Below are positions 17,699 through 25,174 of a stretch of 36,064 nucleotides of DNA, one piece after another. The DNA lies in NCBI GenBank assembly GCA_045660545.1, contig JAZREA010000024.1, forward strand, positions 1 to 36,064. The letters run 5' to 3'. Each line of letters opens with the position of its first letter. The stretch's first letter is position 1. Source of the DNA: JAZREA01 sp045660545 (GTDB lineage: Bacteria > Bacillota > Clostridia > Monoglobales > Firm-18). The position numbers were made by a program, and so were the translations under genes. The notes below the pieces were generated by a model. It saw nothing but the letters and a program-made list of their open reading frames with translations. It was not told the DNA's origin and made no database searches.

Positions 17699-17727
17699 AT
17701 TCTATCACATAAAATAATCATTGTAAA
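17699..17727 (-). promoter_or_regulatory. Promoter of the araC-type gene
   Basis: On the minus strand TTTACA (17722-17727) and TAGAAT (17699-17704) are 17 bp apart, about 37 bp before the regulator's ATG. One copy of the direct repeat lies inside the spacer, so a bound regulator would cover this promoter. Confidence 0.6.
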
Positions 17728-17740
17728 TAAAAAATAATCA
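17711..17740. repeat. Direct repeat, candidate AraC-type operator
   Basis: The 10-mer AAAATAATCA occurs exactly at 17711-17720 and 17731-17740, a 20-bp period or about two helical turns. AraC-family proteins typically bind such direct half-sites. The first copy is in the -10/-35 spacer of the regulator's own promoter; the second ends 29 bp before the -35 of the divergent operon. The region is AT-rich, so chance recurrence is possible. Confidence 0.5.
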
Positions 17741-17769
17741 CTTAACAAAAAATTTATTGTAAAATTATG

Positions 17770-17797
17770 TTGATGAAATTTAATTATATGTTATAAT
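17770..17797 (+). promoter_or_regulatory. Promoter of the RraA-SDR-dehydrogenase operon
   Basis: TTGATG (17770-17775) and a perfect TATAAT (17792-17797) are separated by 16 bp, 52 bp before the first ATG. The non-consensus -35 fits an activator-dependent promoter under the divergent AraC regulator. Confidence 0.6.
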
Positions 17798-17849
17798 TAA
17801 AATATAAAGTGCATAAAGCACAAAAATATGAAAGGATGGTTTATTACAT

Positions 17850-18572
17850 ATGGCAGAAAAAATGATGAAATTGCAAAAAGTTTTTGAATCTCGCGATGTT
17901 TCTAAAATTGCAGAACTTCCTATTTCCAACAAGGAACTTTGCGACAGATACGAAAAGGTATCAACAGCAATGGTTAACGACGTTTTGCGCGAAGATAATA
18001 TCTTATACCAGACATTACCTAACAACATTCTTCCTTTGCGTGAAGAAATGAAGGTTGCAGGTGTTGCATTTACTTTAAAAGGTTCTAAAAACCTTGACAT
18101 CACAGACGAAATGGAACAAAGAGCTCAGATGCTCGAAGCTATCGAGCCTGACTCAATCGTTGTTTGGGATACTTCTAACGACGACGAATCTGCTCAGTGG
18201 GGCGAAATTATGACTATGGCTTCTATCAACAGAGGTTGCCGTGGTGCTATCGTTGACGGTGGCGTACGTGACACTGACATGGTTTTGGCTCAGAACTTCC
18301 CTGTATGGTGCAAATATCGTACATCCAACGGTATGATGGGACGTTTCCGTATGATCGGTTGGCAGATGCCTATCGAAATCGGCGGCGTACACATCTTCCC
18401 AGGAGATGTTTTGTTAGCTGATATCGACGGTGTTATCGTTGTTCCGCGTAAGATGGCTTATGAAGTTTTGTTAAGAGCAGAAGAAATCAGAGACAACGAA
18501 GTTGAAATCAAGGAAATGGTTAACAGCGGTATGAAGCCTTCAGAGGTTGTTGCTCAGGGTGGATATTTCTAA
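17850..18572 (+). CDS. RraA-like / HMG-aldolase-like protein
   Basis: A 240-residue member of the RraA / 4-hydroxy-4-methyl-2-oxoglutarate aldolase fold. Aldolase members cleave pyruvate-yielding hydroxy-acids using a divalent metal. The core is visible as AGVAFTLKG, a WGEIMTMASINRGCRGAIVDG stretch, and GGVHIFPGDVLLADIDGVIVV in successive pieces. Arg140-Asp141 of the RDxx(E/D) metal motif are present, but the last position is Met144, with Asp143 next to it, so classical aldolase activity is not assured. It is the first gene of a three-gene operon with two dehydrogenases, which suggests oxidation of a polyol or sugar acid followed by cleavage or lactone/keto-acid handling. The codons are strongly biased to GCT, GTT and GGT, as in highly expressed genes. 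No transporter or kinase is nearby. Confidence 0.8.
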   Translation: MAEKMMKLQKVFESRDVSKIAELPISNKELCDRYEKVSTAMVNDVLREDNILYQTLPNNILPLREEMKVAGVAFTLKGSKNLDITDEMEQRAQMLEAIEPDSIVVWDTSNDDESAQWGEIMTMASINRGCRGAIVDGGVRDTDMVLAQNFPVWCKYRTSNGMMGRFRMIGWQMPIEIGGVHIFPGDVLLADIDGVIVVPRKMAYEVLLRAEEIRDNEVEIKEMVNSGMKPSEVVAQGGYF

Positions 18573-18616
18573 AATCTAAACACTTTTAAAAAATAAATTT
18601 TAGGAGGAGAATTATT

Positions 18617-19324
18617 ATGTTCGATTTTAATGGTAAAACAGTTGTAGTTTCAGGTGCAAGCGGCGGTATGGGTTCAATCCTTTGCGAAAGACTTGCTGCT
18701 AAGGGTGCTAAGTTGGCTCTTTGCTCAATTGACAAGGAAGGCCTCGAAAGATTGGCAGAAAATCTTAAAAAGTATAACACAGAAGTAATGACAAAAGTTG
18801 TTGACGTTACTGACGAAGACGAAGTTAAGGCATTTATCGACGAAGCTGCTGCTAAGTTCGGCAAGTTCGCAGGTCTTGCTAACTTGGCTGGTCTTTCTAT
18901 CCCGGGACAGATTCCGGAGTTTGACGTTAAATCTTACGACACTATGATTGACGTTAACTTAAAGGGATATTTCCTTATGTCAAAGCACTTTGCTAACAAC
19001 GCTGAGGATCAGGCTATAATCGTTACTATCGGTTCTATGGCTGCTATTAACGCTAACGGCAACGCTCCTTTGTACTGCACAGCTAAGGCTGCTGTTAACA
19101 TGCTTTCAAAGGCTATGCTTTTGCAGGTTGGCAAGAAAAACATCAGAGTTTCAACAGTTAACCCAGGTGGTGCTGACACAGCTTTCTGGGGAACAAGAAC
19201 TGTTGACAAGACTAAGCTTATGCAGGCTGAAGAAGTTGTTGACGTAATCGAGTTCGTTCTTTGCTCTGACCCGAAAATCCAGATTCACGAAATTTCTTTC
19301 GAAAGCTTTGCAAGATTTAACTAA
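18617..19324 (+). CDS. Short-chain dehydrogenase/reductase (SDR)
   Basis: NAD(P)-dependent oxidoreductase of the classical SDR family, 235 residues. The cofactor motif GASGGMG is near residues 13-19, the NLAG variant of NNAG follows the fourth strand, and the catalytic set appears as a serine in GSMAA and YCTAK (Tyr and Lys). The conserved NPGG after the sixth strand and a typical C-terminal IHEISF segment are present. AGGAGG precedes the ATG, 44 bp after the RraA-like gene. Likely substrates are a sugar, sugar acid or polyol; the exact one cannot be told. Codon use matches the genes on both sides, supporting a single co-expressed unit. Confidence 0.9.
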   Translation: MFDFNGKTVVVSGASGGMGSILCERLAAKGAKLALCSIDKEGLERLAENLKKYNTEVMTKVVDVTDEDEVKAFIDEAAAKFGKFAGLANLAGLSIPGQIPEFDVKSYDTMIDVNLKGYFLMSKHFANNAEDQAIIVTIGSMAAINANGNAPLYCTAKAAVNMLSKAMLLQVGKKNIRVSTVNPGGADTAFWGTRTVDKTKLMQAEEVVDVIEFVLCSDPKIQIHEISFESFARFN

Positions 19325-19351
19325 TCTTTACTTTTAAGGAGGCTATACATA

Positions 19352-20377
19352 ATGAAAGCGGCTCTATTAAAATCATGGGAAAATATGGAAATCGTTGATG
19401 TACCAAAGCCTACTTTGGAAAACAACGAAGTTCTTATTAAAATGTTATACGCTGGTGTTTGCGGTTCTGATATTACTGTATATTCAGGTAAGCATCCAAC
19501 AGCTACAGCTCCTTGTATCGTAGGTCACGAAATCCTCGGTATTATCGAAGAAATCAAAGCTGATTTCCCGACAGACCTTAAAGTAGGTGACAGAGTTACT
19601 GTTAACCCACTTATTGGTTGCGGTCACTGTGAACCTTGCAGAAAGGGTATTCACGTTTGTAAAGACCTTAAACTCCTTGGTATTCACGAAGACGGCGGTT
19701 ACGCTGAATACACAAAGGCTGACATAAGAAAAGTTGTTAAAATCAACGAAGGTATTTCCGACAGAATCGCGGCTTTGGCTGAACCTTTCGCAGTAGGTTA
19801 CCACGTAACAATGCGTGCAGGCGTTAAGCTTGGCGACAGCGTTCTTATCATCGGTGCAGGTCCTATCGGTATGGTTCTTGCTTTGGCTGCTAAAGCAGCA
19901 GGCGCTGAACAGATTATAATTTCTGAACCCGGCGCAGAAAGAAGAGCAATTGCTGAGGACTTTGGATTTGAAACTATCAATCCTATGGACTACGAAGACG
20001 TTATGGACAAAATCAACGAGCTTACAGACGGCAACGGCTTTGACAAGGTTTACGAAGTTTCCGGCTCTAAGGCTGGTGTTCTTCTTACAACCAGAGCTTG
20101 TAAGATTCGCGGTACTATCGTTTCTATGGGTCTTGCAGGTTTGGAATATCCGTTCGTTATTGGTCAAATCTCATTTAAAGAGCAGACTTTGGTTGGCTCA
20201 CGTACATATTCAGAGCCTAACTTTGTCGGCGGCGTTAGATTGCTTGAAAAGCTTGACAAGGAATATGACCTTTCTAAGCTTATCAGCGACGAAATGACTA
20301 TCGACCAGGCTCAGGAAGCTATCGACAGCATGATTAACCACAAAAACAACGGTAAAATTCTTATTAAGTGCTGCTAA
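19352..20377 (+). CDS. Zinc-dependent medium-chain alcohol/polyol dehydrogenase
   Basis: A 341-residue MDR-family dehydrogenase related to sorbitol, threonine and galactitol-phosphate dehydrogenases. The catalytic zinc ligands Cys37, His59-Glu60 and Glu144 (AEPF) are present. The structural zinc cluster is complete (Cys90, Cys93, Cys96, Cys103). The Rossmann motif GAGPIG spans 168-173. AAGGAGG lies upstream, 27 bp after the SDR gene, and a strong terminator follows the stop by 23 bp. Together with the SDR it could carry out two successive oxidations or an oxidation-reduction epimerisation of a sugar acid or polyol. The specific substrate is unknown. Confidence 0.9.
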   Translation: MKAALLKSWENMEIVDVPKPTLENNEVLIKMLYAGVCGSDITVYSGKHPTATAPCIVGHEILGIIEEIKADFPTDLKVGDRVTVNPLIGCGHCEPCRKGIHVCKDLKLLGIHEDGGYAEYTKADIRKVVKINEGISDRIAALAEPFAVGYHVTMRAGVKLGDSVLIIGAGPIGMVLALAAKAAGAEQIIISEPGAERRAIAEDFGFETINPMDYEDVMDKINELTDGNGFDKVYEVSGSKAGVLLTTRACKIRGTIVSMGLAGLEYPFVIGQISFKEQTLVGSRTYSEPNFVGGVRLLEKLDKEYDLSKLISDEMTIDQAQEAIDSMINHKNNGKILIKCC

Positions 20378-20400
20378 TTAGTTTTTAAAAAAGCATAATA

Positions 20401-20437
20401 AAAAGGATTAGAGGTTAAACCTCTAATCCTTTTTTAT
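20401..20437. terminator. Bidirectional rho-independent terminator
   Basis: A perfect 14-bp stem (20401-20414 with 20420-20433) and a 5-nt loop lie between the convergent dehydrogenase and GH112 genes. There are T residues after it on the plus strand and an AAAA start that gives U on the minus strand. It should stop both transcripts. Confidence 0.92.
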
Positions 20438-20450
20438 TTACTGTTTAGAT

Positions 20451-22592
20451 TTAAAAGTCAGAAGCGGAAATCCATTCGCATCCCATAGGCGCAAGTTCAA
20501 CATTCTTTGTCTTGCCGTTTAGGTGAACAGTTGTCTTTTGTGCTTCCTTGGAGTTGTTAACAACACAAACAAAATCTGTCTCAGGGAAATATGTACATTC
20601 TGTGTACATATTGTCAGAGAACGACTTTTTCATATCCTCTTCCTTGCCTGCTGCGTAGAATATAGCTCTTAGAAGCATACGAGCGTTCTCGTCGGAGTAC
20701 GGAAGACCTGCAAAGTATACCGAACGTCCCTTGCCGTATTCGTTTGCAGCTATTGAACAGCTTCTGTTGGTAACATCAATCGGTGTAGCTGTTGTCGGAT
20801 AAATCATTGTCATACCTTCGCCGTAATCAACATTGTCAGAAACGAGGTCTGCTGTAATAAAGTGAGCGCGGTTCGCTATTGGCGCCTCTCTTAACAAGCT
20901 GGCTGTAAGACCGATTTCCTTCTGTACGCCCAAAACATCTTCAAGCGCAAAGAGCTTGCCTTCTCTCTCAAAAGCAGTAGGCTCGCCTATACCGATAAAG
21001 CCGCCGCCATTCATTACCCATTCACGTACTTTGCAGATAACGTCAACGTCTGCCCAATTTTCAGCACCACTCCAAGCTGTGCCCGCATCACCCATATTCA
21101 TAACAACGTCAAAGTCAGAAAGTCTGCCTGCTTTTACATCGTCAAAGTTGATAAACTCAACATCAAACGGGAAGCCCGTAAGCGCCTCGATAGCGCCAAG
21201 GTATGAGTAGCAACGCTGGTTCCAAAGAGAATGTGCAACCTGATGTGTCTGCCATGTTTTAAGATGACCCCAGGAGTTTAAAACAGCAACCTTTATGCCT
21301 GATGTATAAGGCTTTGTACCTTTGCCGTTATCGTGGATAGATTTAAACTGTTTTGTGATCTCGGTAACATGGTCTACGAAATCCGGGAATTTAAGAGCAA
21401 GGCTAAGGTAGCCGCCGTAACCCATACGCTCAGCCGGCTTACGAAGAAGCGCTCTTCTGCACTTTGTCCAGATTGGGAAGGACTCTGCAACCGGGTCTCC
21501 GCCCTCGTGGAAGATATCCGGGAAGAAGTATGGATAGAATCTGCACTCTGTCTCCTTAACCGGAATGTCTGTAATCATTCTTGTTGTAACACCGTCGCCC
21601 GCAGCACCTACTACTGCGTCAAGACCGATATTCTGGAAGTACTTGCCGTATGGCTCTGTGCCTGCCCAGTGGTCTCCTAAGAACATAATCGCCTTTTTGT
21701 TATACTTATGTACCAAGTCAACGCACTGCTTAGCTACTTCGCTAACGAAGCGGCTGTTGAAGTCTATAAAGTCGAGGTAAACCTTTGTAGGATTCTTAAA
21801 CGGAGTGTTGTACCTTGCGTTATCTACGATATCGTTAGGTGTGATTGCGTAGCCGTACTCCTTTTCAAACTGCTCCAAAGCGGCAGGAGATACGCACGCG
21901 CCGTAACCAAACCAGTTAACAAGCTTTTCCTTTCCGAACTGATTGTATATGTAGTCAAAGCCATAAAAGAAAGTGGTAAATCTAACTATATCTGTCTTTG
22001 GATGCTCTACCAACCACTTTTCGAGCTTTTCCAACATATGCTTTCTCGCTCTGTCACTTCTTGGGTCAAGAGTCATCTGGTGTTCCTTTGTCCAGCCGTT
22101 TGTGATGTGGTTATACATCGAAGTAGGCTCCCAGATAATCCATGCGAGGAAGGTTACTGTGTATGAGTGGTAAGGCTTTGCGTTCTTAACGGTTACTATG
22201 CCGTCTTTGTATTCCCAGTCGTATGTAATCTCGCCTGTTGTTCTGTCAGTTACGCACCAATACTTCTTGATGTCTGTATCTGTATTCGGCTTAACCTGCT
22301 GGTCAAAAAACGTCGCCATAATTTCAATATCTAAAACGTCCTTTGTGGCTATATGCTCCTCTGTTATGAGGTAGATTTGCTGCATACAGTCAGGATTTTC
22401 CTTAATCCATTCGTTATCGTTACGAACGAGACATACTGTGCTGTATACAGACAAGCCCATATTAATAAGATCATCCGACAACTGTGTGCCGTCGCTGTCT
22501 CTGATTGCGTCAACGCCCCAAAGGTCCACTAACTTTGCAATTTCTTTTTCCATTCCGGTTTCGCCCGGTAGGGTAAATCTTTCCCTTTTCAT
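20451..22592 (-). CDS. GH112 galactosyl phosphorylase (galacto-N-biose type likely)
   Basis: Phosphorolyses a beta-galactosyl disaccharide to galactose 1-phosphate and the acceptor sugar. Family members act on galacto-N-biose, lacto-N-biose or galactosyl-rhamnose. The 713 residues align closely with B. longum GLNBP. The catalytic acid Asp313 corresponds to Asp307 in MFLGDHWAGTEPYG, and the galactose-site residues Arg32, Asn166 and Arg210 correspond to Arg31, Asn161 and Arg204. Val162 of the bifidobacterial enzyme, reported to favour lacto-N-biose, is Thr157 here, as in galacto-N-biose-preferring enzymes. Galactosyl-rhamnose specificity is not excluded. It is cytosolic, with no signal peptide. 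AGGAGG precedes the ATG. No sugar transporter or N-acetylhexosamine kinase is adjacent, so the disaccharide must enter by a system encoded elsewhere. Confidence 0.92.
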   Translation of the reverse strand: MKRERFTLPGETGMEKEIAKLVDLWGVDAIRDSDGTQLSDDLINMGLSVYSTVCLVRNDNEWIKENPDCMQQIYLITEEHIATKDVLDIEIMATFFDQQVKPNTDTDIKKYWCVTDRTTGEITYDWEYKDGIVTVKNAKPYHSYTVTFLAWIIWEPTSMYNHITNGWTKEHQMTLDPRSDRARKHMLEKLEKWLVEHPKTDIVRFTTFFYGFDYIYNQFGKEKLVNWFGYGACVSPAALEQFEKEYGYAITPNDIVDNARYNTPFKNPTKVYLDFIDFNSRFVSEVAKQCVDLVHKYNKKAIMFLGDHWAGTEPYGKYFQNIGLDAVVGAAGDGVTTRMITDIPVKETECRFYPYFFPDIFHEGGDPVAESFPIWTKCRRALLRKPAERMGYGGYLSLALKFPDFVDHVTEITKQFKSIHDNGKGTKPYTSGIKVAVLNSWGHLKTWQTHQVAHSLWNQRCYSYLGAIEALTGFPFDVEFINFDDVKAGRLSDFDVVMNMGDAGTAWSGAENWADVDVICKVREWVMNGGGFIGIGEPTAFEREGKLFALEDVLGVQKEIGLTASLLREAPIANRAHFITADLVSDNVDYGEGMTMIYPTTATPIDVTNRSCSIAANEYGKGRSVYFAGLPYSDENARMLLRAIFYAAGKEEDMKKSFSDNMYTECTYFPETDFVCVVNNSKEAQKTTVHLNGKTKNVELAPMGCEWISASDF

Positions 22593-22622
22593 ATGTATCC
22601 TCCTAAATAATAAATATATTTA

Positions 22623-22637
22623 ATGGCAATGTGCCAT
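22623..22637 (-). promoter_or_regulatory. Inverted repeat upstream of the GH112 gene, operator-like
   Basis: ATGGCA-atg-TGCCAT is a 15-bp inverted repeat with 6-bp arms, 31 bp before the GH112 start in the 62-bp gap after trmO. On the minus strand it falls between a poor TTGGTT and TTAAAT spaced by 17 bp. It could be a repressor site or just a short hairpin. Confidence 0.35.
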
Positions 22638-22654
22638 ATAAACCAAACGTTAAA

Positions 22655-23326
22655 TCATATTACTTTAACACCTGTAACGCGTGCGGTGCCGCCTTCTACA
22701 ACAAACGAAACATCATATTTGTCAAAAAGCATACTGTATCCTCTTCCGTCTTCGTGATACGAAGGGCGCGGGTCTTCGGCTATGCAGTCTACAAGCGCCT
22801 TACGCTTGTCCTTGGAAATTTTCAAAAGCAATTCAGGCGGAAAATCGACCTCCAGCCTGTAACATTCGAACTCATCGGCATAACCGCCCGTAGCGTCAGG
22901 GCGACAGTCGGCGTGAGGGATGTAGGGCTTAATATCATATATGGGTGTGCCATCTAACAGGTCAACGCCCGATACCAACAAAACTTCGCCCTCATCTGTT
23001 GAAACCACGTCCAAAAGTTCTACGCAGGAAAGTCCAAGATGGTTGGGCCTGAACGGAGAACGCGACGCAAAGACACCCACCCTCTTATTGCCGCCAAGCC
23101 TTGGCGGGCGGACTGTCGGCGACCAGTCGGAGCGATGAGACTCCGAAAAATCGAAAATCAGCCAAAGGTGTGAAAAGCCTTTGATTTCCCTTAACGCATC
23201 CTTATCTTTATACTTTGGCTCAAACACTATTTTACCAACCAAAGAGGGAACTCTACCGCTTTGTCTCGGTATGCCAAACTTTTCTTTAAAATCGGTCTTT
23301 ATATACGCTATCGGTTTAATTTCCAT
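22655..23326 (-). CDS. trmO: tRNA (N6-threonylcarbamoyladenosine37-N6)-methyltransferase TrmO (TsaA family)
   Basis: SAM-dependent enzyme that methylates t6A37 in certain tRNAs reading ACY codons. About 223 residues. The family signature is visible as GFSHLWLIFDF, then RVGVFASRSPFRPNHLGLSC, then DLLDGTPIYDIKPYIP in order; the C-terminal extension has the DPRP and YSMLF segments. The ATG at 23326 has a GGAG site 6 nt upstream; the longer frame would start at a TTG in that site. It lies 21 bp after the YkvI-like gene and may be transcribed with it. Confidence 0.9.
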   Translation of the reverse strand: MEIKPIAYIKTDFKEKFGIPRQSGRVPSLVGKIVFEPKYKDKDALREIKGFSHLWLIFDFSESHRSDWSPTVRPPRLGGNKRVGVFASRSPFRPNHLGLSCVELLDVVSTDEGEVLLVSGVDLLDGTPIYDIKPYIPHADCRPDATGGYADEFECYRLEVDFPPELLLKISKDKRKALVDCIAEDPRPSYHEDGRGYSMLFDKYDVSFVVEGGTARVTGVKVI

Positions 23327-23347
23327 AATTAACTCCAACTAAAAGCA

Positions 23348-24418
23348 CTAATTGGTTTTTTCTTTTTTATTTAAGCGGCAGTAAGAGATTATATGTATTA
23401 TAAGCCCTGCAATAGCCACAAAGCCAAGGTAGCCACACATGGGGTAAATAACGCTTATAAGCTCACCAAACCCAAACAAGCTGAACAACCAGGCAAGCGT
23501 GCCCAAAACGGCCACAAAGAGAAGCTTTTTGTTCGAGAAGCGCTTACTTTTCTGGCAGCCGTACTCTAATACAGCTACAAAGCTCGAAAGCGAAGTTCCA
23601 AACATAGCAAAGAGCATTAAGACTGCATATAAAACACCAACAAACATACTAACGCTATAAGCAAGCTCGAGCATCGGAAGCTCAGCATCGGCCACATCGG
23701 GCGAAACCGCGATTGAAGCCAAAATACCAAGCGCAATTAAAAGTAAAAGAACACAGCCAAAAGCCACGCCCTTGCGCGATGTCTTTATATCAACATCACG
23801 TGCAAGAGGCGAAATAATGCCAATTGTCCCAAAAAGGTTGTATGAAACATAAGTAAGTGCAGAAAAAAGCCAGTTGCCCAGTAAGATGTTATTGTTTTCA
23901 CCGGAATTCAGGTTAAAGCCCGAGTTCGAGCCAAAGACAACAACAGCGCTGATCAGCACAGTACCTACAACCAAAACAGGAACGAACCAGGAAAAAGCCC
24001 TGACCATACTGTCTATACCTTTATACGAAAAATACGCAACCGCAACACAAAAAACGAGGCTCCCAAAAATAGCAGGAAGACCAAGCAGTCTTTCTAAAAG
24101 CGCAGCTGCACCCGCCGACATAATTATATAGACTCCGTACATAAAAAACACTGCAAAAAAGCCCACCAATGCACGAACAGCAGGTATGTCGGACTTTACA
24201 ATTATTTTATCCATTTCGTAAATTTCTTTTTTCTTTGCGAGGTAAAAAACCATTACCCCAAAGGCTAACAACAAGGCGACAGCCAAAAGCAGACCAAAAA
24301 AGCCTCCAACCCCGAAGGAGCCAAAAAACTGCCACAGCTCCTGACCGGAAACATACCCTGCCCCTAAAAAGCACCCCGCATACGTAAGACCAAGCCGAAT
24401 TTTACCTAATTTATTCAT
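23348..24418 (-). CDS. YkvI-like membrane transporter of the APC/LeuT-fold superfamily
   Basis: Polytopic membrane protein, 356 residues and about ten hydrophobic segments, of the COG3949/YkvI family, which resembles amino-acid transporters. The unwound first helix is marked by GAGYVSGQELWQFF, typical of this family. The substrate is unknown. Its ATG overlaps the stop of the LOG-family gene (TAATG), indicating translational coupling. Nothing in the sequence suggests regulation separate from its neighbour. Confidence 0.85.
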   Translation of the reverse strand: MNKLGKIRLGLTYAGCFLGAGYVSGQELWQFFGSFGVGGFFGLLLAVALLLAFGVMVFYLAKKKEIYEMDKIIVKSDIPAVRALVGFFAVFFMYGVYIIMSAGAAALLERLLGLPAIFGSLVFCVAVAYFSYKGIDSMVRAFSWFVPVLVVGTVLISAVVVFGSNSGFNLNSGENNNILLGNWLFSALTYVSYNLFGTIGIISPLARDVDIKTSRKGVAFGCVLLLLIALGILASIAVSPDVADAELPMLELAYSVSMFVGVLYAVLMLFAMFGTSLSSFVAVLEYGCQKSKRFSNKKLLFVAVLGTLAWLFSLFGFGELISVIYPMCGYLGFVAIAGLIIHIISYCRLNKKEKTN

Positions 24419-24996
24419 TATTTAATCGACTTGACCTCCTTAACAGTTACATATTCGCCTTTATAATTTTCGAGATAATCGAGCATTTCGTCTATATTAT
24501 CAAAGATTTTATAAAGCTTTCTGACATCTTCCTTTACAAACTCTCTTTCAACCGCAACATCCATCATAGCTTCAAGAGCGTCATAATAGCCGTTAATATT
24601 GTACACAACGATAGCCTTTTTATGTTGGGCAAGCTGCTTTAAGGTAAGAATTTCAAAAAATTCTTCAAAAGTGCCGATTCCGCCCGGTGTCATAATAAAG
24701 GCATCTGCTCTGTCCTCCATAATCTGCTTGCGCTGACGCATTGTCTCTGTACGGATAAGCTCGTTACAACCGTCAAAAAGCACGCCATCTACGTTGAAAA
24801 ACGACGGAACCACACCTACTATATAGCCTTTTTCCGCATACGCTCCGCGAGAAACTGCACCCATTAGTCCATTAGCACCTGCGCCAAAAACCAGGCCGTG
24901 ACCTCTCTTTACAATAGCTCGGCCCAAAGCCTCTCCCGCCTCTATGTAGCTTTTATCGATATCTGTACTTGAAGCACCATAAACACATATATTCAT
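24418..24996 (-). CDS. LOG family protein (nucleotide 5'-monophosphate phosphoribohydrolase-like)
   Basis: 192 residues with the two signature blocks of the LOG/TIGR00730 family: MRQRK (86-90) and PGGIGTFEE (104-112). Family members hydrolyse the N-glycosidic bond of purine (cytokinin-type) nucleoside monophosphates; the physiological substrate in anaerobes is unclear. A GGGAGAAA site precedes the ATG. The stop overlaps the start of the YkvI-like transporter, so the pair is probably made together. A TATAAT-like box lies upstream of the gene but no good -35 was found. Confidence 0.9.
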   Translation of the reverse strand: MNICVYGASSTDIDKSYIEAGEALGRAIVKRGHGLVFGAGANGLMGAVSRGAYAEKGYIVGVVPSFFNVDGVLFDGCNELIRTETMRQRKQIMEDRADAFIMTPGGIGTFEEFFEILTLKQLAQHKKAIVVYNINGYYDALEAMMDVAVEREFVKEDVRKLYKIFDNIDEMLDYLENYKGEYVTVKEVKSIK

Positions 24997-25125
24997 ACGA
25001 TTTCTCCCATCAGGTTTTATGTAAATATTATATCGTAGTTTAGATTAAAATATTCGAACAATGTTTATTTTTTAACATATTATTACTTGCGTTCATTCTA
25101 ACACAATTAAACACATGTGTCAACA

Positions 25126-25164
25126 AAAAACGGCATGGATTTTTAAAAAATCCACACCGTTTTT
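25126..25164. terminator. Terminator downstream of ftsK
   Basis: Arms AAAAACGG/CCGTTTTT and TGGATTTTT/AAAAATCCA are separated by a small CA/CA internal loop. It follows the ftsK stop by 10 bp on the minus strand and ends in six U. It ends the alaS-HIT-ftsK operon; the T-rich sequence on the other side also allows function in the opposite direction. Confidence 0.85.
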
Positions 25165-25174
25165 ATTTTAGAAA

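Noticed and set aside
19484..20167. 227-residue open frame antisense to the zinc dehydrogenase
   Set aside because: It has no family resemblance and lies fully inside a clearly coding gene. The biased codon use of the sense gene creates long open antisense frames.
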